From: Diorhabda sublineata
Lineage: Eukaryota; Arthropoda; Insecta; Coleoptera; Chrysomelidae
Assembly (NCBI RefSeq): GCF_026230105.1
Contig: NC_079480.1
Coordinates: 31,600,488-31,664,487 of the forward strand
Direction of reading: 5' to 3'
DNA length: 64,000 nt
How positions within the stretch are numbered: position 1 is the stretch's first letter; each line of letters begins with the position of its first letter. Position numbers and translations under genes: made by a program. The notes below the pieces were generated by a model that saw only the letters and a list, made by a program, of their open reading frames with translations, was not told the origin of the DNA and did not search any database. This document shows, one piece after another, positions 46,038-57,259 of this stretch.

Positions 46038-48060
46038 ACAGGGTATGGTGTATGGGAAAATTCGTTTCTCTACCACAGAGGGATCTCAATAAATGATTCG
46101 TTTTGATATAGGAATACGAGCCCTGCCCAAAATTTTAAATCAAAATTAAAAATTTGCCATGTAGGCCAGGTATTCAAGCATTTTCACTCAAAATTTTTTA
46201 ATGCAGCACCGATTTATTTGAAATTTTGACAGAGGATAGGTGTTTATGCAAAAAGAGAAATCTATATGATGCCAAAGTGTGCAACCTCTCGGGGGGATGC
46301 CGCCCCTTTTCACCCACAATAACCCCAAAATTCGAAAGAACAAATTTTAAGTAAAAAATATCATATAAAGTTTTTTCGCCAGATCAATAGTTTTGGAGTT
46401 ATTCGCAATTGAAAAATACGATTTTTCGTAAAAAAACCGCAGTTTTCAATAGTTTTTTACGTATAAAACTCTGTAATGATGCATTTTATTAAAAAAAGTG
46501 TGATGAACAAAAATGAAATTTATAAAAAAACAAAGAAATTAAGTTAGATCTTAATGCTCTACCTACAGTAAGTTATAGGTTAAGACAGAGCTTAAAAAGA
46601 CCTTTCAAACGACCACTGATAAAAAGTCATTTCGACTGAAATTCCAGTGAGATATGATGTAAAATAGTTAAAGCTAAAAAAATTGCACTAAAATTAATGC
46701 CATTCTATTGAAAATCAAAATTAAACTTATTCCTTATACCAAAAAATTGATTAGAAATGCATAATTTTGAAAAAAATGAGCATTAAATAATATTTTTCTT
46801 ATTTTTCGAAAAATCTTTTTGCTCATTTTTTCTCCATAAATGTAAGAGATACAAAAATAAATAAGCAGTCAAATTAAAAAATTTTTCAAGAAAATTATTT
46901 TGCTCTTCTTATTTTTTTTGCAGCATAAAAATTGACGGAGTTATAATTAAATTAATCTGTCACTTTGACACATGTCTCAAGACTTTCTAACATACATGAG
47001 CTTTTAGCCCTGAAAATTACCTTTAAAATGGTTTTTTAAAGATGTGATAGCTCCATAATTAATGGAGTTGCATAAAAAATAAGAATTTGAAGTTTTTTCC
47101 GTGAATTATAGGATATGGAAAAGTTTCAAATTTTGGGGAACGCAATTTTGATGTTGATGCTAAGTTGACTGTAAGTACATTTGAGAGTACCAAAAGATAA
47201 TATACTTATAATATGGTAAAGGGGTGGTTTTTAAGGGGTGTCAGGGTGTAAAGAATGAAAAATCACTTCGTGTTTGGAAAATACACTTGAATACCGAAAG
47301 AATTCAAAATCAAAACATTAACAGTCATTAAATTTTTTTCTTTTATCAAAGGGGTGGCTCTTGAAGGTTGACAGGGTATACAAAATTAAAAATTATTTCA
47401 AGCTTCAAGTAGAGACATGAAACTTTAATACCAAATTGAATGCAAAATCTAAAAGTTGGCAGTCATTAGATTTATTTTTATTTCATTCTCTGCAAAGGGG
47501 TAGTTTTAAGGGTTGAATAATGAAAATCGATAACCAATTGAATTTTATTAAAATGCTATGAATTTTTCAGAGTAAAAATGAAATTGCAATGTTTTAAATC
47601 GATTTTTTCCTATATTATTTTCATCAGAAGGGTAGTTTTTAAAGATTTTTAAGGGTTGATCCTTCAAAATTTATGAATTTTCTATTATACAATATGTTAA
47701 GATATTTATGCTGCATAAACAAAAAAAATTTAAATTGAAAAAAAGTAGGAAAAACTACAATATTGGTATTTTTAGATAAGTGGTGGTTTTCACCTCTTAA
47801 AAACAATTTAGACACCCTGTGACCAAGTAGATCTTGATGTGGAGGGTAAGATGAGCTTAATTGTACATCTTCAGGAAAATCGGAGCTGCATTAAAGAATT
47901 CGGAGGTTTCACACCATTTTGAGCTTGAATGCCTGCATTAATAAATCAAGAAGGCCTTTAAATTTTGTTTTCAAATTTGGTGACTTCAATAAATTAATAT
48001 TGAGACATTAACAAACTTTGGAAAAATTTAACCAGTGGCACGCTGTCGGGGTTAGTTGTC
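46038..48060. mobile_element. MITE related to 20928-21383, split by a nested element
   Basis: The left part (acagggtatg ... gagggatctcaataaatga ... gatataggaatacgag ... aaattttaaatcaaaat) and the right part (aataaatcaagaaggccttt ... caaatttggtga ... acaaactttgg ... ccagtggc.cgctgtc, 47936-48060) match blocks of the MITE at 21 kb. The two parts are separated by a distinct element. Confidence 0.7.
46167..47935. mobile_element. Foldback element nested in a MITE
   Basis: The ends caggtattcaagc and gcttgaatgcctg are inverted. Subterminal blocks pair too: tttaatgcagcaccgattt on the left and aatcggagctgcattaaag on the right. The right half contains degenerate tandem units of about 130-140 bp starting ggggtgg (near 47221, 47349, 47488 and 47629). 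No protein is encoded. A target duplication was not clear. Confidence 0.75.
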
Positions 48061-48328
48061 ACTTTTATCTCCCAATTTTTTACGACACTGAGCCAAATTC
48101 TTTTTTCAATTTTGTTTTAAATTGCCTGATTATTTTTAGTGAAAAAACTAATAACCTTTTATGGAGCTAAAACGACCGGTGTTGTATGTAGTAGAAATTT
48201 GCCTCCAAACTAAATTCTGTAGGTAATTAAATACTTTTCAATATTTCTAAAATATAATCTAGTAGGCACGTGTCATATTTTTGATAGTTTTTACATTAAT
48301 TTTGCTGTTATATAATAAATTTTTCATT
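48061..48328. other. Spacer
   Basis: Nothing recognised. Confidence 0.5.
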
Positions 48329-48450
48329 TGAAGAATTTACCGATATGTTAATGATTTAGGGGATTCTCGAAAAAAATGTAGAATGGCAGCTCGTTTATAC
48401 CAACAAAGATTTCGCAATCGTCGTATTTATCCTTCTTTCTATGGTATTAG
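48329..48450 (+). pseudogene. Helix-turn-helix (DUF4817-like) fragment of a transposase
   Basis: With one frame change, EEFTDMLMI.GFSKK leads into MAARLYQQRFRNRR. This matches the EEYADMHxxYGxxNGNxxxAxRLYxxRFPNRR signature of the DUF4817 helix-turn-helix found in many insect transposable-element proteins. Only about 40 codons remain. Confidence 0.65.
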
Positions 48451-48599
48451 CCATCTTTTACTCTATCTAGTAGCGCGATACATCAGTAGTTTGTACATTC
48501 ATTCTTCTTTTTCTTTTTTGTATTTTGTATATTGTTATCATTATTGCCATTTGCCACGCTTTTGTCATTGTTTATTGTTCCCTTGTATTACTTATTAAA

Positions 48600-49105
48600 T
48601 GATAGATTCTTGTCACCGGTGCAGTTCCCCCGTATCTGATTCTATTTCGTCTTCTTTCATTCTTTTGTCTCATTATATCATTTCTAGTATTTCCTCCTTC
48701 GATGGTAGCAAAATATTTCCATTGTTATTTCAATCTTGTGTTGTTAGTTACTCCCATTGTTCTCTATCGTAGTTTTCTACATTTAAAATTTTTCTGATCT
48801 GCTTGTCCCATCTTTCGGTCTCATACATTGTTATTTTCCCATTCATATTTTTTAAATACATGGTTCTCTACTCAGTTTGCCCTTTACTGTATTTTATTTC
48901 TTTATAGAAAGTCTTCATTTCTTTACTTACAAATTTTTCTTTTATGCGATTTATTCTGTTGTCCACTCCTATCTGATTTTTTGCCCTACACGTATTCTTC
49001 GTTACTTTTCTTTGTTCTTCATATTGTTTTTTGTTTTTACATGTCTTCAGATTTAGTATCATTAATCGTCTTTTTCTCTGATTCAGTTTCCTTGGCATAT
49101 CGGAT
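48600..49105 (-). pseudogene. RTE-type LINE relic, linker before the reverse transcriptase
   Basis: The minus strand reads KTCKNKKQYEEQRKVTKNTC, NRIKEKFVSKEMKTFYKEIK and then, one frame on, MYLKNMNGKITMYETERWDK followed by NVENYDREQWE. RTE LINEs have this basic, Lys/Glu-rich linker between the endonuclease and RT, ending in xxGxxxxxxxxxxxRWxxxFxxLLN. RT motifs are not recognised. The plus-strand frame at 48828-49109 is only the hydrophobic complement of this region. Confidence 0.65.
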
Positions 49106-49586
49106 TTAGTAAAGTAAACGAATGTAATAAATATTTATATTAAATGTCAGTCGAAAAATGCTGGATTGGTACCTAAACTAATTTCGGGGGCTGTAACTAT
49201 TTTTTCACTGACTTTTTCACTTCAAAGTAAAATAATCTCACTTAAATTTTCAAATTCTGAACGAGAAGTTCTTTAAGAAAGCAAATGCTGCTTAATATAT
49301 AATATTCGAGCATTTTCAAAGTTTCTTTTGAAACAATGAAGAACTCTTAAAGGCTTTTCACATTTTGTAAAACTTTTTCAATAAAGATATTGTATAATTA
49401 CATTCTCTCGCTGAAGTCGACAGAATTCGGAAGGAGGTTCCTGCTTTAATTTAAATAAAATAAAAAGCAATGTACTTATTTTCATAGGAATGTGTTTTTT
49501 CTTTTCTTATAATTATGAATGCATGTGAGATAAGAAGGAAAGTGCAAAGTGATTTACATTTTTATTATCTCTACAATGATTGCTTG
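49106..49586. other. AT-rich spacer, nothing recognised
   Basis: No feature identified. Confidence 0.5.
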
Positions 49587-49588
49587 TA

Positions 49589-50390
49589 CACTGCAGGCCA
49601 AAAGTTTAAAACCACTTTAAATAAAAGAAGGACAATTAACTAAAACTTTTGATTACACATCCAGTAAAACATTTTCTGACAATAAATATACTTGAAAAGA
49701 GTAAAGGATTATTAACAGTCCATGATAAAAATGTCTATGGTTAGTTAAAATGATTTTTCATTAAAAAATCCTCCTTAACATTCTATTTACAAGTCTTGGC
49801 ATAAGGGCAATCAATTAGTAGTTTAGTAGAATTGACTCCCGGCTTTGAGGATGCCAATTCATGTTTATTAACACCCTTCCTGTGTCTTCCTTCTCCAAAT
49901 ATATTATGCATAATCTGGAACTATGCTTGGGATCATTGTTCTCTTCAAAAATGAATCCATCTCCAATTGATCGCAAACCTGAGGGAACGTTACTTTATTC
50001 GAAAATTTGTTTTCCATAATTTCGATCTAATCGCCACTTCCATGGCTAGAAAAGCAGCCCCAGACCATAATTGAGCCGCCACCATGCTTGATTGTTGAGA
50101 CTACACAGTCTGGCATATATTCTCCTTTTTGAACCGAATAGCTTAAACTTGAATTCATCGGTCCGAAGAACTATATAATTTTTGTTTTATTTGCATTGTA
50201 GTTGCAATAAATAGATATTTTACAAGGAAAATTGTTCTATGAAGCAATAAGAGTATTTCTTGCATCAAACAGAAACAAAAAGTCGATTTTTTTCTGTTTT
50301 ATTGAGAGATTTTCTTAACGTGGGCATATTCCTTACACCTACACCTAATTATGTTCTTTTAATGTGGTCTTGAACTTTTGGACGGCAGTA
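49589..50390 (-). mobile_element. Tc1-like transposon, decayed
   Basis: The TIRs cactgcaggccaaaagttt and aacttttggacggcagta are inverted and flanked by TA (49587-49588 and 50391-50392), the Tc1/mariner target. On the minus strand, TDEFKFKLFGSKRRIYA, NNQAWWRLNYGLGLLF (HGGGSIMVWGCF in intact members), GDGFIFEENNDPKHS and MNWHPQSRES survive. These correspond to the first Asp block, the GGS motif, the second Asp block (QDNDPKH) and the third (WPxQSPDLNPIE, degraded). At about 800 bp it is roughly half the length of an intact Tc1, so it has internal deletions. Confidence 0.88.
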
Positions 50391-50392
50391 TA

Positions 50393-50970
50393 TATTTACA
50401 TACGCGCTAAAACAATATAAGTACATTCGAAATGCTCCCGACTGTCACCTGAAGATGAGGTGATATACAAATAATGAAAAACTATACTATTAGATTAAGC
50501 TGGAACATGGAAGACAACATAACGTACAAAAAATATAATATTCCAAACTTGCTTCCATCTAATGCGAACTCATACTTTCATTCAAAAATTTCCTCACGTT
50601 TAAATATTAGAGCTGCCTCATTATTTTTCACAAATCATTTTCATGATAAAATTCGAAAATGGATTGCACCTTTTTGATATTCAGGAATGAAATGTAATAA
50701 CATTGGAAAAGCTTTTAGTCTCAATAGCTCATTGAATGTAAAATGCACATAGCTTTTAATGCTTCCACGCCAAAGTTTGCTATTACTCCGCTTGGATTCA
50801 CCTAATAGTTTTACTCTTTCGAAGGCTGCTACTTAAATTGATTAGTGCAGGATTAACATAAAAAAATAGATACCCAAGAATGTTGAACTAGAAACAACTA
50901 TACAATGAGTGATGCAACAAGAATAACGCATATTCAAACGACCATAGATAATTTCTTTGTCTTTAGTCTT
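50393..50970. other. Spacer
   Basis: The 67-codon frame at 50474-50677 has no recognised domain. A small hairpin cacct-gaagatg-aggtg lies at about 50448-50463. Confidence 0.45.
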
Positions 50971-50972
50971 TA

Positions 50973-51210
50973 GTCCGGTCAATCTAGTATTCGGTAATAC
51001 ATAATTACACCAACAACATGTTGAAAATCAGTAAAATTGTTCAAAATATAATAATAATAAATTTTTTGAAATGCTCGACTATTCCCATGTATGAAATATC
51101 GCAAAAATATGAATTTTATCATAAAAATACCTCAGACAAAAATTGTAACCAGTAAAATTATCTATTTAAAATGTGTCAATACTTTTGTTCCAAGGAGTTA
51201 CCAGTCAGTT
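50973..51210. repeat. GTCCGGTCA-TIR family copy C (left part)
   Basis: Starts TA then gtccggtcaatctagta. It shares ttgaaaatcagtaaaat, cataaaaatacctcagac and taaaattatctatttaaaa with copies A and B. The right end is not found. Confidence 0.65.
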
Positions 51211-51540
51211 GTGATACTGCTTGATTTGTAACTATTGCAAAATAACGAGAATCAGCAAAGAATGGAAATAATAAAAGCGATATAAATTAAAAGTTTATTC
51301 ATCCGATTTGTAACCCTCTAATTCTTCTTGTTCTTCTTCTTGACCTTTTCTGGTTATTATCATACTTCTTCTCTTTTATCTCTTCTTCAGTTCAATTCTT
51401 CATTTTCTTCTGAAGGCAAGTAAATTGCATCAACAGCGATGTGTTGCATGCCATCTCGTTGGATTCAAACGAATCCTCTACTGTTGGTAATTCAACATTA
51501 GAGCACGTCTAAACAACTCGTGCTAGCCAGAGAACAAACA
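51211..51540. other. Spacer
   Basis: Includes an imperfect cttctt-rich tract at about 51323-51390; nothing else is recognised. Confidence 0.5.
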
Positions 51541-52090
51541 GTCTTTTTTCTTCTTCTTCCTGCTGTGTATAGGCATCATTGCCTGTTTTTCTTCACGTCA
51601 TTGCCTCTGCTCAGTCACCTGGGAGGTTGTCACTGCATCTTTTCCTAGGTCTTCCAATGCTTCTTTGTCCTGCTGGTGATTTGTCCCTTGATATTTTCAC
51701 AATTCGTTCTTCCGTCATGCGGTCAATGTGCTCATTCCATTCTATCTTTCTATCCAGTACCCAGTCATTGATATTATCTATCCCGCATGTTCGTCTTATG
51801 TTTTCACTCCTTTCTCTATCCAGTAGTGTTCTTCCCGCTATTCTTCGAACTATTTTCATTTCTGTAATCTCCAATATCCGTTTCGTTTTAGAGGTCTCAG
51901 GTCGGGTCTCAGTCTTTTTTGTAACCAAATTGAGCGCTGCATTTCTTTCGCACTTGTAAAAGATTATGCTCAGCAGTTTTTCCTCAGCAGGCGGTAGTTT
52001 AGATTGAACTGGTTCTGATGTATTGTTGACCAGCTTCCTACCCCACTCTGTGAGGTCTAGCTCATTCGTCTCAAAAATTTGTTGTTTCAT
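51541..52090 (-). pseudogene. RTE-type LINE C-terminal relic
   Basis: The minus-strand frame contains NLVTKKTETRPETSKTKRIL, EITEMKIVRRIAGRTLLDRE, RSENIRRTCGIDNINDWVLD, RKIEWNEHIDRMTEERIVK and GRPRKRCSDN. This is the same C-terminal module as the RTE tail at 33381-33802, but from a different subfamily. It ends in an (AGA)n-type simple tail, seen on the plus strand as tttcttcttctt. Upstream the frame is not recognisably RT. Confidence 0.85.
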
Positions 52091-53140
52091 ACACCATTAT
52101 CATAATTTTGCTGGATCTGGTGCAGCTATATTACTACCAATTTCCAAATCTCGAATAAATAAAATCAACTTGTGGCTAAGTTTCCACGACAAATAAACAA
52201 TTTCTTACAATAAAAGACTAGAATTCATTGCTTGATAGAGTTAATTATTTGATAATAAATTCAACCGAACGAATATATCTAATCAAATTTAGTTCCATGA
52301 CTTAGTTCAAAATCACCTTGATCCTTCAACGGTTGTATTGGTTGTATTAATTAGTATAGTAGATTTTTTGTTATCATGGACTGGGAATCTCTGGTTTATC
52401 GTTAATAATTATTTTTTTATTCTTCTGTTCTCTGAAAAATCAATTTCAGCTTGTGCTCTAAGTTAAACAGCTAAAACGATATCCACAAACCCACCTCATT
52501 GTTTGTCCTTTCAGTCTATGCCGGTTATGATCTCGGTATCGGATGGTTCATTATAAACCTGGTCAAGATTCTTGCTACAAGCAATTTCTAGAGATATTTT
52601 TTAGCCTCCTTTGAAACAAAAAGCACTTTTGATGTAAAAATAGGTAGTCTAAGAGCCTAGTATTACCAAATGGTAATGGAACCCTGCATAACACTATAGT
52701 TTGTAATTGTAACCTAACGAATAATTTATTTAAAATCTTTTTTCATAGCCTAACAACTAAAGATCACCATATTTTATAAGTTTGGCTGCATTTAGGAGGT
52801 CTACAGCCGTGCCCAAATAGTTCGCTAGGCCTTTATGGGTTAAGCATATAATATTGTATCGTATAAATGTTTTTGAATTAAAATTTTTTGAATTCCAGAT
52901 ATATTGATTGATATATCATTTACCACATGAATATCATAATGATTGTGCTTCCACTCTGCAAATATATACTATTTTCATTTTTAAAATAAGTTTTAATTAC
53001 GAAAAATGGGAATAACATTCAAATGATTTATGGTTACATTGAAATTTAGGTACAAATATATATCTATTTTTAGATTAGATAGTTATTCCATTCTGTATCT
53101 TGATATGCCTAATCTAAACAACTTTCTTCGGCTGATTTCA
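52091..53140. other. AT-rich spacer, nothing recognised
   Basis: No coding frame or inverted repeat identified. Confidence 0.5.
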
Positions 53141-53150
53141 AGGCCTTATT

Positions 53151-54440
53151 TTGTCTACTACTACGACCACTCTAATCCTTTCCATTGAAAATACTCTGGA
53201 AAGTAATAGTTCCATCACCGATTTCTCCGGAACAAAACATGAAAAAGAGATAATCACCAAAGCCCCAAAAGCCCTGATAGTGTGCAGAAACTTTGCAGGG
53301 AGGAATTGGGGCTGTATCCCGAAGATCCTACGATGGATGTACATGGCATTTGGAGCAGTGATTTTGGATACAAGAACTAGTCTAAATATCATGAGAAACA
53401 ACCTCTCAAAGGTGCAAAGACTGGCTTGCTTATGTGCAACTGGAGCCACGAATTCTTGCCCAACAGCTGCACTAGAAGTGATTCTAAATCTTCCACCTCT
53501 CCACATAGTACTGGAAAGCGTGGCAGAGAAAACATCACAGAATGTTTAGGGACGGAATCATCAAAGGAAACCCGTTCCTGAATAATGACCCACCTTTGGA
53601 CGTTGCATCGAAGCTTTGAGAAAAACTTCACCTCAATCCTAAACTGTGAAAGCAAATGGGATCAAAACAGCAGACGGAATTGGAATCTAAGTGTAAGGGC
53701 CCAGAACCGGACATTCTGAAAGCCTGGGCATCGCACCAAGCATTTTTTAGGTGGGTATAAAATTATGGTATTGAAAAATGTGATCAGTTCAATCTAGAGA
53801 GGGATTATTGCAAGCAGGAAATCATCATCCTATTAATTAGAGGTCTAAGATCAAATATCATAAAATTCAAACTTGTTTGGGATTGCCTAGAATATTAAAC
53901 GAACTAGGAAAGAGAAATAAAATTACCCTACAATGAGCAGACAAGCCCTTCATAGGACCCGAACCTTTCTATGGTATCAACTACAGAACAATGGAGAAAG
54001 CACTGGATAATAAGGTAGATAGAAGCAAAACCAATTATTGGGACAACCCACAGGAGATGACACAGGCAAAGACTCTTCTGAAAAACTATAGCCAGAGTAG
54101 ATCTGCTTAAGGCATCAACCTAAGTAAGAACAATCTACGAATACTAATAGGAGTTCTATCGGGGCCCTGTCGCCTTAAAAAACACCTGAAGACGCTAGAC
54201 CTAGCAAATAATGCGGCGTGTAGATTATTTCACAGAGAACGAAACCTCTATCCACGTTCTCTAGAAATGTAAATTACTGAGGAACTCCAGAGAAATACAC
54301 CTGAGTGCCTATGAAATAGAAGATGTAGATCTTTTGTACAAAAGCCATCCGACATTCTACGACTCCTTTTTAAAAGGAGTGGGATTAATGGATCAGCTGT
54401 AAACTCTTGGTTCTCCAGTACAGCAGCAAAAATGGGGGAC
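53151..54440 (+). pseudogene. LINE with C-terminal RNase H (I/Jockey/R1-type) relic
   Basis: The first frame holds KALIVCRNFAGRNWGCIPKI, RWMYMAFGAVILDTRTS and then NNLSKVQRLACLCATGATNS, CPTAALEVILNLPPLHIVL, the conserved RT thumb of these LINEs. After frame changes, remnants of RNase H follow (KFKLVWDCLE, NELGKRNKITLQ, about 53870-53945). Then come KPFIGPEPFYGI, EMTQAKTLLKNYSQS, LSKNNLRILIGVLSGPCRLK and KHLKTLDLANNAACRLF, the tail that normally precedes a Cys/His finger. Stops and at least four frame changes make it dead. The RT core and endonuclease are missing, as expected for a 5'-truncated insertion. Confidence 0.88.
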
Positions 54441-55390
54441 AGAATAGATTCTTTGGATCACAGTGTGTACGAGACCCCAAATCAATACATACGTACATCA
54501 CTGGCACTGGCTTGAGGTTAAATGTTAAAGTACCCAGCAGATAGAGTAAAACTCTACAATTAATGTAATTAATGGGAATTATATAACGAAAGTTATATTT
54601 TTATATATTTTTTTCAGTATTCTAACGAATTTTCGGAGAAAAATGGAAAAATTTAAAGTCTAAATTCGTCTCGCTAATGTTTTTGTTTACGAATAAAAAG
54701 TTCTAAGTATCCCCCTTTCAATGAATCTAACCAAAAATCTTACTCTTACTTTATGAGCTCATTCAACTGAACCAATCGTGAATCATTCGAATTGTTAATA
54801 CATACTGGGTGTTTCAAAATTATTTAGAGCGTAAAATATTTCAAATTACGCTTTCTATTTCGCGTGGACAAGCAGAATCTTGATTATACTTAATTTTACG
54901 CTTGAGAACTCCACCCCTATAGATAAAAGACCGAATTGGCATTTCTACAATTCGAAATTTCTGCACGAAATAATATCTTAGATTAAAATACAATAATATT
55001 GATATTCACAAACAGAACAACGTAAAGGAATTTCATATAAAGAAATTCGTTGAAGGTGAATGATCGATTTCGTTGAAGGTCTTTTTATATCAAAGGGTTG
55101 TGAATGTTTTTGTTCGATATTGATGCTTTGATGATAGCAGATTACCGACAAAATGATTATCGATGTTGCCCGATCATTTGAATGGGAAAAATAAGCTTTT
55201 TCAGTTAATATTTATTTCTCTTACGAGATTTTAATCAAATTGTAGTGATCACCAGACCGTTCTAAATATAACGATAACTAATATTGCAACAATTTCTTCA
55301 ATTTGTAATAGTTTAATGAGCTTAAGTTATTGAGTTTTATTGGCTTAGACATACAAATGTTGAGTTGATATATTTATTGTAAAAAAATCA
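54441..55390. other. AT-rich spacer
   Basis: A MITE-end-like actgggtgtttcaaaatta occurs at about 54804; no partner end was found. No gene recognised. Confidence 0.5.
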
Positions 55391-55394
55391 GTCT

Positions 55395-55700
55395 ATTGCA
55401 CAATGCACGCAACGTTTAGCGCGATACTCACCGCATGTGGGTTTTTTGCAGTCAATGCAATAATTAGTTGTTATTTTACTTTTTAAATTGGGTCTATGAA
55501 AGTAAGTTTATACCATGAAATTTTTCCGCGAAATTGATTTATTGTTTACCTTATGACTGTTGAAGTTATAAATCACGGAAGAGTTGATTGCAGCAATATT
55601 TAACATATTGTGAAAAATTGTCAATGACCAGTATCTAGTTTTCCTATTACAATTCGAATTTGAACATAATAGCCTTTTTAATGGTTTGCTCAACGCACGC
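55395..55700 (-). pseudogene. piggyBac transposase C-terminal relic, minus strand
   Basis: The minus strand reads KTRYWSLTIFHNMLNIAAIN, SSVIYNFNSHKVNN and, after a stop and frame change, NYCIDCKKPTCGEYRAKRC and VHCAID. The first block matches TRRWPxxIFYNMLNIAxINAxVIY of piggyBac transposases. The second matches their C-terminal Cys-rich, zinc-binding domain (CxxC...CGEH...CxxC). It lies about 650 bp from a second piggyBac relic on the opposite strand, from a different subfamily. Confidence 0.8.
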
Positions 55701-55837
55701 GCGTCCCTCAACGGCGGCAATATGAAAGTTTTGGGCACTTTTTCTGAATATGACCGGGCAAGTTGTATCAGCTTTATCACCAATAAAATTGAATGAAAAA
55801 TTGGTTGATGGTGCATCCTACGGTAGAAGCTCATAAT

Positions 55838-56102
55838 TGTATTCAATTAAGACGATGGTTAAAATGTCATGGACGTCCTCAAGGTGGAAATAAGGCAGAA
55901 TTAGTTGAGAGGCTAGAATCACAATTTTAATGACAAGTAAAACTGCATTCTTCTGTAAATATTAAAAAAAAATCTGACCACTAAAATTAATTGTAATTTT
56001 TTTAGGGTAAAGAACGCAATTCGCAACCCTGTCCCAGTGGATCCAACTCTAGACAAAGAAAAGTGGTTGAAGCTAGAACAAGACAAGGAACGAAATCGTT
56101 AA
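55838..56102 (+). pseudogene. SAP-domain coding exons of a transposon-type protein
   Basis: The segment 55838-55930 encodes CIQLRRWLKCHGRPQGGNKA followed by ELVERLES. This is the two-helix SAP motif (LRxWLKxxGxxxxGxKxELVxRL), which binds AT-rich DNA. After a stop and a T-rich tract ending in a perfect acceptor (tttttttag, AG at 56004-56005), NAIRNPVPVDPTLDKEKWLK and LEQDKERN follow (56007-56102). Lone SAP exons like this occur in insect TE-derived proteins. Whether it belongs to the adjacent piggyBac copy is unknown. Confidence 0.6.
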
Positions 56103-56345
56103 GCAGTACATAATAGTCCTTTGTTGAGTTTCCCAATTATATGGCAAAAATTTCCATCAACAAGTTTGCCAAAATTATTTGATGAAGCTTCTATCTGACT
56201 ATCCGATTTCATCTGGCATAATGGAGAAAGAAAATTATAATTCTTGTGATGATGATGAAGAAAATGAGTCAAACATTTTAGATTACAGTACAGCAAAACC
56301 TATAAAAAGAGGGAAGCTATATGTTGACAGTAATCATGTTACAAT

Positions 56346-57257
56346 CAGTACATTCAACTTGAAGTAAGTGATCGTTTTGGCCGACAACGTGATGCAAATG
56401 ATACGGACATCACCAAACTCAAAGCTTTCATAGGCCTTTTATATCTAGCAGGAGCCTTACACGCCAATAAAAACGGCGGATAATTAGTTTACAGATGTGC
56501 AACTTGTTACTGAAATAAGAACTAATAGACTGTCATATGTTGACACAATAAAAAAAAATAAAAGAGAACTGCCAGTAGAATTGCTGAATGTCAAAGGGCG
56601 ACCACCACAGTCAAGTATGTTTGGTTTTGGAGAACAACCTACTCTTGTTGTCCTACGTTCCAAAAAAGAATCGAAATGTTCTTGTCATATCTTTACAGCA
56701 TTACGATGATTCCATAGATCGGGAGTCAGTACAAGCTGCGAAACCAGAAATGGTCACATATTATAATAAAACCAAGTCTGGCGTCGACGTTGTCGATAAG
56801 CTCTGCGCTTCATACAACGTTGCTAGAAACACACGTCGTTGGCCCATGGCTGTATTTTTTTCTATATTGAACGTTGCAGGCATCAATGCACAAGTGATCT
56901 AAATCGGAAATGGACAGGAGAATATGCGACGTCGCCTTTTTCTTTGGAAACCGGGCCACGGATTAGCCTTACCACAACTTCAAAAAAGAAGCCTTATGAC
57001 ACAAGGCATGCCTCGTTCTCTTTCTGAAGGTCTCAGAGGATTCAGGCCAGCGGAAGAACCTGGACCAATGGATTCAGAAGATATCGTATCTCGTAGCTCC
57101 AATAAAGCGCCGTCGCTGTGCTTTATGTTACACATCGCGAACAACCAGATTAACCAAAACCATTTGCAAGAATTGTAAGCGATATATTTGTGGCGAGCAT
57201 ACAACTTCAGTGTGCACACCATGTCACTCAGGGTTGCAAGAAGAAGAAGAAGACTAA
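56346..57257 (+). pseudogene. piggyBac transposase relic with internal deletion
   Basis: In order: QLEVSDRFGRQRDANDTDIT and KLKAFIGLLYLAGALHANK (56346-56475); then a jump to IKKNKRELPVEL, PPQSSMFGFGE, LLSYVPKKNRNVLVISLQHY and TYYNKTKSGVDVVDKLCASY (third catalytic Asp region). VARNTRRWPMAVFFSILNVA and GINAQVI follow (to 56902). The C-terminal part ends with RRRCALCYTSRTTRLTK, CKNCKRYICGEH and CTPCHSGLQEEEED at the stop 57255-57257, the zinc-binding tail. The segment between LHANK and IKKNKRE, which holds the first two catalytic Asp residues, is deleted, and at least three frameshifts are present. Confidence 0.9.
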
Positions 57258-57259
57258 AT

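Noticed and set aside
48828..49109. Hydrophobic 93-codon plus-strand frame resembling a multi-pass membrane protein
   Set aside because: It is the complement of a Lys/Glu-rich RTE linker on the minus strand, which explains the apparent hydrophobicity.
51579..51959. 126-codon plus-strand frame
   Set aside because: Complement of the RTE C-terminal module on the minus strand.
53138..53506. 122-codon minus-strand frame
   Set aside because: Complement of the LINE thumb region, which has recognisable motifs on the plus strand.
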